Source: Lottia gigantea (taxonomy: Eukaryota > Mollusca > Gastropoda > Lottiidae). Taken from it: a stretch of DNA of 64,000 bases. The notes below the pieces were generated by a model. That model did no database searches. It was not told the DNA's origin and saw only the letters and a list, made by a program, of their open reading frames with translations. The translations under genes were made by a program, and so were the position numbers. Location of the stretch: the NCBI RefSeq assembly GCF_000327385.1, contig NW_008708354.1, forward strand, positions 140,684 to 204,683, written 5' to 3'. Positions 50,232 through 61,706 of the stretch are shown in pieces. The first letter of the stretch is position 1. Every line of letters starts with the position of its first letter.

Positions 50232-50804
50232 TAGCCGCGTTTAGACAGTCAGAAACTATCTGGGCTGAGTCCGGACGAGTACGGTTCGGCAGAAAAAGTT
50301 GCTGTGTAGCCAGTTTGAAAGGGCCAGGCCGAGTCCCACCGCAAGGAGAGGTGGTCCCAGTCCGAACCGAATACGGCACGGCTAAATATCAGTGCAGTGT
50401 AAATTTGCCGAGCCCCCTTACCCAAGGAGAAGTACGCATGTGCAATAATGACACTATGACATGTAATGTAGTATAATACATCCTGTTTGCAATGGCTTAA
50501 GCCGTCGTAATTCACGAAAACATAAAAATTTATTTCTTTGTGTCTCAAACACAAAATTATATGTTTTTATGAATCGTTTACGCTGTGAACGTGACAAATT
50601 TAATCACGACTTCAAAATCACCTTGTTTATGGTTGGCGGCATTTTGAATGTCCACGTATTTTTTCGCCTCCACTGACTGGAGAACAAGGTTTTCTTAATG
50701 ACTCTCCATTCTGGCCCCGTGAAAACCATGCAGTGTAAACGGTACCGATCAGCCGAGCCGAGTACGGACCGAGTACGGTTCACTTCAAGCGGGCGACGCG
50801 GCTA
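50232..50804. mobile_element. Inverted-repeat element (MITE-like), 573 bp, 5-bp target duplication
   Basis: Starts TAGCCGCGT and ends ACGCGGCTA, a perfect 9-bp inverted pair, flanked on both sides by ATGAA (50227-50231 and 50805-50809). It is much richer in G+C than its surroundings. It contains inner repeats of GAGTACGG and GCAGTGTAAA on both sides. It has no coding capacity, so it is non-autonomous. The superfamily is not assigned. Confidence 0.8.
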
Positions 50805-51134
50805 ATGAAACTTATGGTGTATAAAAAGGCCAGTAACCGTAATGTTTTAGCAGTTACTATAGACTACTATCGTATAATACCCAAACAGATATTGTTCTCG
50901 ATGGTAGAACAGAAGAAAGTGGTGGATGTTTTTCTATAACTATTTTATTGGGATGTTGCAAAATACAGATGGATACATATTCAGACCATTATTGTCGACC
51001 GCCCTTGAGTCCAGTTGTTACCATCTGGCGTCATTATCAGGGTAAATAATCTATGTTAATTTTGTGTCAGAGGCGAGTAAACAAAATAGTCCGAAAGACT
51101 CATTCCGAACAGATATACAGACCACGATAAGGGA

Positions 51135-51215
51135 CAGGTTCGCCATCGCCATCGTACCTCAGAAACGAGGTTGTTTTAATCTGAGCTTATCAGTAATAAT
51201 GTTCACAGCTCACTG
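51135..51215 (-). repeat. GTGAGCTGTGAACA dispersed repeat, copy 3
   Basis: On the minus strand: AGTGAGCTGTGAACATTATT ACTGATAAGCTCAG ... CGTTTCTGAGGTACGATGG. It keeps the CGTTTCTGAG and GGTACGATGG words of copy 1. Confidence 0.7.
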
Positions 51216-51379
51216 GTAAGATTTGAGACTGTGTATTATTTTGTCTACCATGATGTGTTAAATAAAAAAAAATTCCTAAGCCTTTTTTTATAAAGGCGGG
51301 TGGATCTCTTTTTGACCGGTCCAGTAATAATATCGGACCACCCGACTCAGCACCTGATTATTCTAAAACGGGCTTTATA

Positions 51380-51800
51380 GAATAGTATCTGCATTGAAAG
51401 TTCTTTTGTAAGATCATATTATTTGAAAATATTGACATTTCCTTATCTTTAAGTTTATTGGCGTGGCTCGTCAAAAGGCTTACTGCTAGCCCAAATAACG
51501 ACGGGATGCTGGATTTTTACGAGCAAACAGTCTTCGACTGAAACCAATTTTGTAGGAATGATTTTAATATTTTATAAATCATCTAGATCAAATAAGTGCA
51601 GTAAGCTGTTTGCAACCAAAAAAATAATTTGGCTTAATTCGGTTCACAAACGTAGCAATTTGTCGAACGAAATGTTTTTTACTCCCATTTTCCAACAATG
51701 AATAATTCCCGGATCATTGAGCAGCATGTAGTAACTTGAGAGATCAACAGACCAACATAGCAAAAATTTTGTTGTGCCAGCAACAACCCAGAAGGCAGTT
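51380..51800 (+). pseudogene. Merlin (ISXO2-like) transposase remnant, copy 1
   Basis: Contains a decayed TVFDWNQFCRNDFNIL, the helix before the DDE core of Merlin, and near the end nucleotide matches to the other two copies (CGAACGAAATGTTTTTTACTCCCATTTTCC ... AATAATTCCCGGA in pieces). It is the most eroded of the set. Confidence 0.55.
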
Positions 51801-51829
51801 GTTCATGGACAATTTGATAGAGTTAAGTG

Positions 51830-52440
51830 ACGATGTACTAAATGCAGAATAACTGAAAATATTCACATTGAAAGTTTATTTTGAAAAAAATTTGCAAATA
51901 TGTCAAAAAGTAGCTTTGACTTATCTTATGGCTTATGCTCATCATGAGTCTCAACAGTAGCCTAAACTATGAGGGAAATGAAGTTTTCAGAGATTTACGT
52001 AATATTGTATAAATCATCCAGAAAATTGGGTGGTGTAGGACAAATAGTTAAAATCGATGAAAGCCTGTATGCAGGGAGAAAATAAAATGTCGACCATCTT
52101 CTTCCTGAACAGTTCATCTTTGGTGTGTTTGATCCAGTTCAGCAACTGGGGTTAATTATGCAAGCTGTCCAACGAAATACTGCCAAACTACTGCCCATTA
52201 TCCAACTAAAGATAATTCCCGGAACAACAATATATTGGATCATGAGAAATCTTTGCTTCATACACCAGACAGTCTCACAACCCAAATTTTGTTGATCCGG
52301 TGATAAGTACGACAAACAATACAGTAGAGGGTATAAGGCAAAACGCCAAAAGGAAAGCCACGCTTGTTACGATTAGATAATTTAAACAACATGGCCTGAT
52401 TTATGTGACATCAGCGTTTTAAAACTCATCCTTATTATGG
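51830..52440 (+). pseudogene. Merlin (ISXO2-like) transposase remnant, copy 2
   Basis: The best preserved copy. GGVGQIVKIDESLYAGRK is the first catalytic block of the ISXO2/Merlin family (VxIDESxFxxRKxNxGR). HLLPEQFIFGVFDP and LLPIIQLKIIPGTTIYW follow in the expected order and spacing (family: WVFGGIERG, LLPIIQxxIxPGTTIxSD). The C-terminal His-rich and AHTQN region is only traceable. Several stops and shifts make it a pseudogene. Merlin is a cut-and-paste DNA transposon related to bacterial IS1016. Confidence 0.8.
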
Positions 52441-52664
52441 GTTTTAGTTCCAGTTATAAATGTTTATCATACACTCCATTCTAGGTTGAGGTTAAGTATT
52501 GAATTTAACTTATTTTGAATTTAATCCTTTGGTATTTTCTATCTTTTTTATAAAAGAACATTAATTAAATCTGTTATTTAAGATTTCGGGTTTCATTTTG
52601 CAATTCTGATAGTGAGAAGGCCTATTTGTTTGTTGCTATTTTGTTTATGTCATCCATAATAACG

Positions 52665-53480
52665 TCCAATGTGTAGAACTTCTACTAGAAGGCAATTATG
52701 CAATGGCCATTGGCAGTTACATAGCGTTGTACAATACAGGAGAACTAAAAAGAATAACCCCATTGGATTTTTTTTTGGTAAAGATCTCATTTGCAAATAT
52801 TTCAAATATTACTTCTGTCTTATAGCTGTGTTGTTATCCTAGCACACAGCCGTCCACTGGAATTATTTAATATTATATAAAACATCCAAATCAATTAAAT
52901 GGAGTAGGACAAAGCGTTAAAATAGATGAAAGTCTGTATGCATAGAAAAAGAAACAATGTTGGCCATCTTGTTCCTGAAAAGTAGATCTTTGGTGGATAT
53001 GATCCAGTTCAGAAAGTAGGATCCCTTGTGCCAGTTGCTGAACGAAATGCTTCCACTGATCCCCATTATCCGACGATGGATAAATCTCTGGAAATAATAT
53101 TTTGACCACTTGAGCCGATATCTATGGCAGACCGTTCACCCATCCTCTGATATTCATTATTTACAAGAATTATAAATGTGTCATGTTTATTTGTCATTTA
53201 TATAATATTATATGACCATTCCGATTCCAATAATGTCTTTTATTTAACAATGGATATCACACAAGCTAATCCAGTATCCAGCTGATCAACTGTAAAATCT
53301 TGGCTACATACACCGAACAGTCAATCATACCACAACTGGGAAATGAGTACAATTAATTCAGAGAAAGATGCGTGGCAAAAAGCTAAGAAAATAAATAAAA
53401 GAAAAGCCAAGGTAGTAGTAGAGAATTATTGCAGACAACATGGCAGAATTGATGTGGCACCAGCGTTTCAATTGGATATT
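52665..53480 (+). pseudogene. Merlin (ISXO2-like) transposase remnant, copy 3
   Basis: 52890-53110 aligns at the nucleotide level with 52020-52250 of copy 2 (GGAGTAGGACAAAGCGTTAA AATAGATGAAAGTCTGTATG and GATCCAGTTCAG). 53260-53470 aligns with 52265-52430, the C-terminal part. The amino end starts at about 52675. It is interrupted throughout. Confidence 0.7.
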
Positions 53481-53514
53481 GGTGTGATCAATTTTGTGTC
53501 CAAATAGTAACATC

Positions 53515-53700
53515 CTAGAATGTAGAAGGCAATTATGCGAAGGCCATTGTTGTACAAAATGTAGGAGAACTAAGTATCTGCATTGAAACTTAATTTATTC
53601 CCTTTTGCAAATATGGCTAACATTATCACTGTCCAAACAGGGAATTGAGCACAGATTAGATAATTTTTTGAAAGTGTATCAGTGCCCAAAACAATCTACA
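53515..53700 (+). pseudogene. Merlin transposase amino-end fragment, copy 4
   Basis: TAGAAGGCAATTATGC ... GGAGAACTAA ... TTTGCAAATATGGC repeats the start of copy 3 (52685-52830) in the same order. Nothing of the catalytic part follows. Confidence 0.55.
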
Positions 53701-55926
53701 CCAATATCTTTTTTACAATATTAAATTCACAATAATGAATCATTGACAGACAGAAAAGTTTCAAAATGGATTACAAGAAAGCCGTGGCTAATGGCATCGT
53801 GAGGGTAAGAACAACGAGCACTAAACATGTTTACATTATAAAGAATCCTTGACTATGAATATAGCTTCATGCTTAAAGATAAAAGGGCACGCTTCGATTG
53901 ATAACAAGGACAAAACACGTCGCGAAGGTGCAATTATGCAGTGTGTTTCTGGAAAATGTTATGGCCATTATTAGGATTGGATGCTAAAAGTAATGATAAT
54001 GCACAAAAAAGCTTATTTTTATTGTTGATATATAATATGTAGGAGTAGTGTCCCTTGAATCAGTGAACACAAGTTTGTCGTGTTTCCTTTGCCATCATTA
54101 ATCATAATTATATTCAAAGTTCACTTGTACCTTGTACTATATTTTGTCAATGCGTATGGACCCACTCCAGTAATTCATTTGCCATCTCTTCCCATGTTAA
54201 AACATGAAATTCAACCTTCTACAAAAATTCAATATATGATGACCATGAAAATTTGGAGCTACTAAAATTGAAAGTAGACTACTACCGGTTATACTCATCC
54301 GCTAAAGTTTGCACTTCACAAAACGACTATTTTTAGAATTAGCCTTCCGCCTTTAGTTCTCTCATCATCTCACCAAATCTTAAAGATAATGCAATTTCAG
54401 ACATCAAATTCCAAATCTAGACCAAAAATTACCCCAAAATAGGCATGTAAAAAGGGAGAGAGAAAGAAGATTTCTAAAAATAGCCTGGATATTTGAAAAT
54501 AAGTTAGAAAATAATTATTATTTTGACATTTAATGTAGCTTTGTTGTTGGTGAAATATGAAATAATGAATTCTGATTTTTTATCGTTGTCAATAATTTCT
54601 TATAGAGACATTCCTGGTTGAAGTGAAAGGGCTAGAAGTCAGAAACACCGTTTTCGAAAGGACTCATCATATGAAAAACATATCAGAACCTTTTAAGACA
54701 CGTATACGCAATGGACCGTCGAAAAATTTTTGAGGAATATTAAAAGTTAATTTGAATTGAAAGAATTTGGCCACGTAGCAATCCAATAATTAGATTTCAA
54801 TTTCGTTTCGTTTCGACGTGGTGAATTAACCATGTAACACTTAATTCAATTTAATGAACACTAGGAGGCGCGATTTGTGTCGGATATTGATAAAATATAG
54901 TTATATTGTTAAGTTTTACCCCAATAAGTTCAAAAGAAGTGTATGACTGAAAGTTGAATATTTCATACAGGTAATTGTTACTGTACTGCTAAATATTTTG
55001 ATTTAAAATCAAAGCTGACAGTGGGCATATATTATTGTTTTGCCTGGCAAACTATCTTTCATTTATTAATCACTTGGAACAAGATCAACTTCGATCATAT
55101 GATGTGACTCGTCAGTAGCGTTAATTGGAATAAAATAACCTCGCATTACTCTTGGGATGCATTTGATTGATTTATGCAATATCTCAGTCCAATTAATGGA
55201 ACGCATTTAATACCTCTATTTCATTGCAGAATGTTAGCAAACACCAGTGTGCGTATCGAGGCGGTCATTCGTAAAAATCTACGTAACTTAGCAAGTAATT
55301 AAGCCAGTTTCCACCATTAGAATAATGTGATAGTATTGTTTCTATTATAATATACCTTTAATGAAGTAGACGCAATCAATTTTTGTCGATTTTCCGGTCA
55401 CACACACCCAAGTTAATATAACTATCTTGTTTCATTTAATGGTACAAATGGGAAATGTTCGTGTCAAAGTACGTAAGGCAGGAAAAGAAAAAATCAGTTG
55501 ATGGTGTTTTTATTAGCAACTATTATTATCTCAAGCAGGACAGGGATATTAAGTTCTGTGACAACCATTACAGTAAATCATTGGATATTCAAGATTCCTT
55601 TAAGTTGATTTAACTTAATCCTAAGAATATGAATAACAACCACAAATTCAATTAAACTTGAATAACAAAACGACCATTGGAAATTGGTTGGATGTACGTC
55701 ACATTGTCCTGAAATACCTTCATCAAGAATGATTCTCTTGGTGAATAAACCAAGTAATAAAATTTACTTCAAAATCGCCATTTGATTTGATTACCAAGCG
55801 AGCCAAAGTCCGGTCAGCAATTCATGAATTTCACGAACTTAATGAATTCTTAAGAAATGAATTTGCTTAAAATTAGAACAAAATCAATTATCTTTGAGCA
55901 TCTTTACAATGGTCAAGGTATAAAGT
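53701..55926. other. Intergenic, no gene recognised
   Basis: AT-rich DNA with only short chance ORFs. Confidence 0.45.
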
Positions 55927-56162
55927 CTTCATCTTATACCTTTATTGCAATGGCCCACTTTCTTGTTTCACGGTCAGCGGTTTGATTGGATTGTATGCCA
56001 GAGAATACAGCCAATCAGAGCCCTCGAATTCATGCGTTGTTATTTTTTACACTCTTTCTTTCGGGGGCTGAGATTGGCTGTATTCGCTTATGTACAATTG
56101 CTTCATTCTCAAACTTTCTTGAAACAAGAAAGTAGACCATTGCTGCAAGATATATGATGAAG
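55927..56162. mobile_element. Foldback MITE, 236 bp
   Basis: The left 45 bases (CTTCATCTTATACCTTTATT GCAATGGCCCACTTTCTTGTTTCA in pieces) recur inverted at the right end with about seven mismatches. An inner pair (GAATACAGCCAATC at 56004, GATTGGCTGTATTC at 56071) extends the foldback. It has no coding content. Confidence 0.75.
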
Positions 56163-56934
56163 GCGTAATAACTTTATCATTGTGAAGATGCTCTTGGGGT
56201 GACAAAGTGATTTCCAAAACGTGTTATTCACGTGGTGTTTTTACGATATTGCATAGATAGACGTCGCTGTCATTCTAAGATTGCTTCTGAATGAAAATTT
56301 AAAATCTTGAAAATAAGCGTTCCTTAAGTTACCTTTCTGAAAGAAAGTTTTTGCTTTTGTTGACATTACGTGTAAGATGCTCATTTATTTCTGAGTATTT
56401 TGATTAATTTAAAGAGTAATTTGTCAAAATCCCATTATGTAAACCTACGAATTCACGATATATGAAATTAATCTGTGTGATAAAGGATGTTGCATGTATA
56501 TAACCAATTCATCAAAAATCTTGATTCTTTCAAAACAGAATCCTTATGGATATAATGCGTTCTTTGAATATATCTTATTTTATGTTATGTAACATAAAAA
56601 TTCTCACATATTTACACGCTGCCACTAGAGTATTGAGGTTATGATTGTCCTGCATTTTCTTCTTATGCAAACGAATATGTAAAGTTTTTTATATAGAGAA
56701 ATCTTATGAGAGGTTTTGTGGTAAAAGATTATGTTAGTTTTTCTTTAAAAAGCACATTACATGATTATGTAACATTGTTTTTGAATAGCTAACTACGTGG
56801 GAAGCACACTAATTTGTAATTAAGTAAGGGTTTCTTATAATGATAAAAAAAATTATATTATCAAATAGCTATGTAATTTGTTCATAACATCGAAGCCATG
56901 AAACACAATTTCGAAACGTTTCCATAAAATACGA
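56163..56934. other. Intergenic, nothing recognised
   Basis: AT-rich; no ORF or repeat of note. Confidence 0.4.
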
Positions 56935-57090
56935 AAGCCGGGTCGGAACATTCCGACTTCTGACTTCCACTTTTTTCTTCAATTCCGACTTTTAAGTTCT
57001 ATTTGCTTCTAGTTCCGACTTCTGAGGTTTTTAGTCGGAAGTAAAAAAAAACCCTTGAAAATCGGAAGTCGGAATGTTGCGACCCGGCTT
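56935..57090. mobile_element. Foldback MITE, 156 bp
   Basis: AAGCCGGGTCGGAACATTCC GACTTC at the left end is inverted at the right end with one or two mismatches over about 30 bases. Inner GTTCCGACTT words repeat in both directions. TACG occurs on both flanks and may be part of a target duplication. Confidence 0.75.
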
Positions 57091-58860
57091 ACGTAATTAC
57101 GAATAAAACCATGTTGCATCAAATAGTTCCTGTTGTGATCCTTTTCCACCAATGTAAAATTTATTTCTATTGACAATCCAATTTCTTATTTTAATTATTC
57201 AGAATCACACTACATCTGTGTCCATTTTGTTGTTCATCTATCGTGATCAATTTTGTCATTTTCAATCAAGATACATCAATGCTAATGTAGCAGAATAATT
57301 AATTTTTGGATTTTTAATAATGCAACAAGACTTTCATGACAATCATAGAACACAATCAGCTGAAATTAAATTACATCCTTATTTTTAGCCAATAAATCAG
57401 ATAGACATGAGAGCTAAATGACTGTTAATGTGACGAAACGTAGATGATATCTGGTGCTTGTAGTTGAAATGTTATTTTTTTTTGTAGTAAAGGACAATAC
57501 AACTTTTCGCAGTTACATTTTGCAGTTAACAAAGTAAGGAAATTTGGTTAGTATTTGAATGTGGTCGTCATATTTGTGCTGTAGACAGTCAACACCATGG
57601 AATTTCAGGAAATTCTGCAATGTCGTTGCTGTTTAAAGGAAAATACATTACTAGTAACGCCAATTAAAATACGAACACTTGACAACGAACTGTAAGAAAT
57701 ACAATGAAAGTTTTACGTTTTAATGGATAGCATGTACTGAGTACGCAGCACCCATCGTCCCTTCAAGCGTCATCTCCTCAAACCTGCGACCAACAGGCGT
57801 AAACTGGGTTGAAATATCCAAAGGCCAAAAGGTTAGCAAGAGTCTTTGTCCCCGAGCCAATCGGTTTCCAACGGCGAGTAAAAAAACTTGCAAGTTATTG
57901 AGGAGACCTTGAGATAAAAACACATAATAAATTGTTCAAGAAAAAATGAGATTGATATGTGAGAGCTATTTTTTATTCGCAAGGTCAAAAAGAACAGCAA
58001 AATAATCGATATAAAATAAAGAAAAGAAAAAATATAGTTATGTTTAAAATTGAGAATTTAATGTATACGATCACATCATAATTGGGATAATAACTGTGTG
58101 TAAGAACGTTAAAAAACTCCTGGAAGTGTCAGCTGTCTACTCAACATCCACATATTTGTTGAATGGTTGTATTTTGTGTCAACTTCTATATACTCCATAA
58201 CTCACAAAAAGGTACTATCTTAATACACTTCTCCTTTTTGTATTCAAAATATCATTTTATAATCATTGTTTCTAAACTTTGTTTAAAATTTATTGCAGAT
58301 CTTATCAGCGTGCTCGATATTTTGAATTGTTCTTGTGAAGCTGTAAACACTACTAGCACATAACATGTTTGAACTCGGAAACAATTAGGATAATCTTGGT
58401 TGATTTTTTACTATAGGAAGGTATTTATTCTGATTCTTTAGAGAATAATGTGATAAGTTGATCAGTTGATTGATCACATTCACAGTTGGATTAACCATAT
58501 TACCGACACAACATAAAAATGGTTTTGATAATAGGATTGTTTTTGAAACCCCTGGGGTGGATGTTAATCGTCTTTATTATAAACATACTTAGATTGGTTG
58601 TACTTATAATGGTAAGGCAACATGACTGGCTGTCTGAAACGTTAAAAATTGGTTACAACCGCAAATATACATCTTATTGCATCGTACCAATATAATGGAA
58701 CCTCTTTTACGATGATTATGATGGTATTTATCCTCAAAAACATCCAGGGCACCATATATATTATTGTAAATGCCAAACGTCAACGCTCCATTAATTTCTG
58801 ACAGGTTAACAATATACAGCAATAAGGGTCAGCTTTTGTTCCGAACGACTAGAAGCTTTT
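57091..58860. other. Intergenic, nothing recognised
   Basis: AT-rich; short ORFs only. Confidence 0.4.
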
Positions 58861-58869
58861 CTATTTCAT

Positions 58870-59110
58870 TTTCAAATCGGTCCAAAGCACCTTTTATTCA
58901 GCAACGATGACAGCAAAGATGGAATGCTGCAAACTCATGTCATCAAGTCTCTTTCAGGAGACTACCTCGCCTCCTATTGTGCCAACAGGATAAATGAAGA
59001 TGTGTCGCTCTCGTCTTGGTCATACTCACCTTACCAACTGTTTTCTGCTTAAGCGAGAGCCTCAACCTGTCTGTGAACACCACCAGAAGTGCGAAAAGGA
59101 TGTATCAATG
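58870..59110 (+). pseudogene. LINE ORF2 C-terminal fragment
   Basis: Reads SRLGHTHLTNCFLLKREPQP followed by VCEHHQKC. This is the end of LINE (I/Jockey-like) proteins, where R(L/T)GHTxLTxxYLLxxExxPxCxxC precedes a zinc-knuckle-like tail. It is truncated at both sides. Confidence 0.65.
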
Positions 59111-59319
59111 TACTTGTAATTAATTTCAGTTTAAACTTGAATAATCATATCAAACACAATAAATAAATAGTAATCAGAATCTACACAACCTTGTTTTGTA
59201 TAAAGAATTACTTAATTCTGGATAAATGTTTACAGTAAATAGGTGGAATATTGTTTTGTCTTCGCAGAAGCCAGGTTTGGAGATGGGTGGTGGGACTAAT
59301 TTAGATAGAAAAGACGTTG

Positions 59320-59530
59320 AGTTTGATCGTTAATTATTTTATAATAATTTTGACTGTACTGTCAAAGCGAGATTCGATATAAAGGACTTTGTGAGAGGTA
59401 CTTCTTGGCAGACCAGTGATTGTTCTAATAGCGTCAAGGTAGAGGGATTCCAAGATGTCAGGTTTTTCTTTGCTGCAGTTATTCCATAGACAGTCGGCAT
59501 ATTCAAAAAGTGGCAGGATAAAGTTTTTGG
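59320..59530 (-). pseudogene. LINE reverse-transcriptase thumb fragment
   Basis: Minus-strand readings YADCLWNNCSKEKPDILESL and YLDAIRTITGLPRSTSHKVL match the post-catalytic part of CR1/Jockey-type reverse transcriptases (family: LEYAxxVWxxC...LExxQxxAxRxxTGLP...SxxxLY). It is on the opposite strand to the fragment at 58870, so this is a different insertion. Confidence 0.7.
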
Positions 59531-59692
59531 AGATTATTTCTAAGGTTTAACGTTTTAATCTGTATTTAAAAGTTCGAAAACAATTTACAATTTTACTGAT
59601 TTTAGGAATTATTAAAAGCAAGATGGTCGTTATATATTTACGGACACACAGACAGACGCACAGACAGACAGGGGCAACGGCTATATAGTGTT

Positions 59693-60000
59693 TATCCTTG
59701 GGTGATTACAAACACTCACACCAAATTTTGGCAAAATCCACCAAGAAACCAGCTCGCTATCGTGTCCACAAACAATTCAAGAACAAGGGCAGTAACTCAT
59801 AGTAAATATTTTTCGACTTATCTGATTTTCAATAGGGTTCATCCTTGGGTGATTACAAACACTCACAACATGTTTCGTCAAAATCCACCAAAAAACCAGC
59901 TCTCTATCGTGTCCACAAACAATTCAAGAACAAGGACAATAACTCATAGTAAATATTTTTCGATTCGCCTGATTTTCAATAGGGTTCATCCTCCAAGTTT
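59693..60000 (+). repeat. 147-bp tandem repeat, two units plus a start of a third
   Basis: TCCTTGGGTGATTACAAACA at 59695 recurs at 59842; AGGGTTCATCC then recurs at about 59982. Unit 2 differs from unit 1 by a few percent. An open frame runs through both but is explained by the duplication. Gene content is not supported. Confidence 0.85.
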
Positions 60001-60015
60001 CGTCAAAAAAAAACA

Positions 60016-60040
60016 ATTGTGGACAGACAGACAGACAGAG
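60016..60040 (+). repeat. (ACAG)n microsatellite
   Basis: GGACAGACAGACAGACAGAG, about four units. A matching GACAGAC run lies at 59645-59672, in front of the 147-bp repeat, so the pair may mark the two sides of one dispersed repeat. Confidence 0.8.
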
Positions 60041-60049
60041 AGGGGCGAA

Positions 60050-60780
60050 GACTATATACTGTATTCATTAATGTGTGGGCGTATAAACAGTCTACAAAGA
60101 GGAGTACTTAGAGCACGAGCTGATGCTTTGAGAATGTAGTTGTTAATGTGATCGGGCCCAGAAGATTTCTTTGGAGATAAAGACGGGAGTATATTTTCTA
60201 CAATATCTTCAGATATTGTAGACTCGAAACTTCTGTGCAACTTGGATAAAGTTTAGAAAGAGGATCGAGATTGTCAGAGAGTGACGACTGAGAGAAAAAG
60301 AAATCATTTAGCGCATCAACCTTTTCTTTGTTATCAAATAGAATCTTATCAATTTGGGTAAGAGGAGGGATTCTGATTGTAGCACTGTACCACTCTACAT
60401 CTCTTGATCTTATAGTTACCAAATTGTGAGACGTGTATTGCTTGGATAATACAGCCAGTTACTTTATGGGCTAAAGTTGCGGGATCAGTTGTATTAGAAT
60501 ATATGCAGTCCCAGGCTTCAATTTGAAATTCTTTGTAAGACTAAATGATTCGTTTATAACAGGTTTGTTTAGGAGGTGAAAGGTTTACTTCTATTGAGAT
60601 AGTAAAATGGTCACTAATTTGGGGGTTACATGCTAGAACTTGTGACTTTTTCACAAAGTCTGGGCAGTTCACTATGGCGAGGTCAATAATTGTGGCCGTT
60701 TCGGTCGTAACATGGTTAGTAGTATATGTCTCTTCGGATATGACGCATTTCACTTCTGCGCATGTGCAGCTTTTTCAATG
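60050..60780 (-). pseudogene. LINE fragment: endonuclease end plus start of RT
   Basis: In minus-strand order: ATIIDLAIVNCPDFVKKSQV and QISDHFTISIEV (60753-60541), the last catalytic block (SDH) of an apurinic-type endonuclease; the linker IPPLTQIDKILFDNKEKVDA (60422-60300), typical of LINEs before the RT; and ILPSLSPKKSSGPDHINNYI LKASARAL (60210-60110), the first RT motif (KxxSGPDxIxxxxLK). It then stops, so most of the RT is missing. The frames are interrupted. Confidence 0.8.
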
Positions 60781-60919
60781 CATCATATCCGAAAAGACAC
60801 AACTGTTAAAATGTATTATAACAGACTCCCCAAACTGTATTATAACAAACTCCATATAAATTACCCAAACCACAGACAAGAATCACTAATAATAATACAG
60901 TATAAAATAACCGCATTAA

Positions 60920-61090
60920 AAATGTCTTTAATTTTAAAACACGAAAAAAAAATTCGAAGGAGACGGTTTCTTCTCTGCGCTAACATCTCTCATCCCCAAA
61001 GTGGCCAATTTTGTCTCAAACAACAAATTTCCTCAGGAGTAGATGCAGTGAAAAGATCTAATGATTCATTTCTATCGCTTGAATAGTTTT
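60920..61090 (+). other. Possible small Polinton reading before the PLA2-like gene
   Basis: Contains a hydrophobic stretch SALTSLIPKVANFVSNNKF that could belong to a small late protein of a Polinton. It is too short and unsupported to name. Confidence 0.25.
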
Positions 61091-61151
61091 CTCCTTGTAT
61101 TAAATCTTTCGTATTAAAAATATATAGTGTTTATTTCATTATTGAACAAAT

Positions 61152-61706
61152 ATGTCTTTAATACATGTCCATCCTCCTAAAACGTATTTCGGTGCGGGAG
61201 ACATTCAAAAGTCATTGGGTTCTCACCCTGGATTCCCATGGGCAAAATATCCCGGAGAAAAACATCTCCCAGGCCACAATTATACAGGTCCAGGCACGAG
61301 ATTAGATCTGCGTTTAGACGAAAATGATATTCCCAAACCAGGGGAAGAACCCGTTAATAGAGTTGACGCAGCAGCGCTCAAACACGACATACTGTACAGA
61401 AATAAAGACGTAACATTCAGACACCAAGCAGACAAACAAATGATAGACGAACTCGAAAATATTCCCAATCCCACTTTCAAAGAGAAATTACAAAGGGCTC
61501 TTATCGTAAAACTCTTGAAGGCAAAATTGAAATTGGGTATGGGCATAGCAGACGAGATTCACAAAGAATTTCGAAAAAACAAACCTTACCTCAAAGTCAA
61601 AGTTTTTGATAAAGATGAAATTTGGTCAGCCGATTTAATCAACATGCCAGTCGAGAGGGTACAAGTATTGTTTGACGGTGATCGACATATACACGAGATA
61701 CGCTAG
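61152..61706 (+). pseudogene. Polinton phospholipase A2-like protein
   Basis: The N-terminal part carries the marks of the parvovirus-VP1-type phospholipase A2 fold: PGHNYTGPGTRLDL is the calcium loop (YxGPG) and AALKHDILYRNK holds the catalytic HDxxY. In parvoviruses such a domain helps particles leave endosomes; the role in Polintons is not established. The last 45 residues (KVKVFDKDEIWSADLINMPV) look like the start of an integrase core (family: DxxWxADLxDM), so two Polinton parts are contiguous here. Part of a broken element. Confidence 0.8.

Noticed and set aside
59702-60139. 145-residue ORF as a gene
   Set aside because: It is the 147-bp repeat read through (147 is a multiple of three), followed by microsatellite and LINE antisense.
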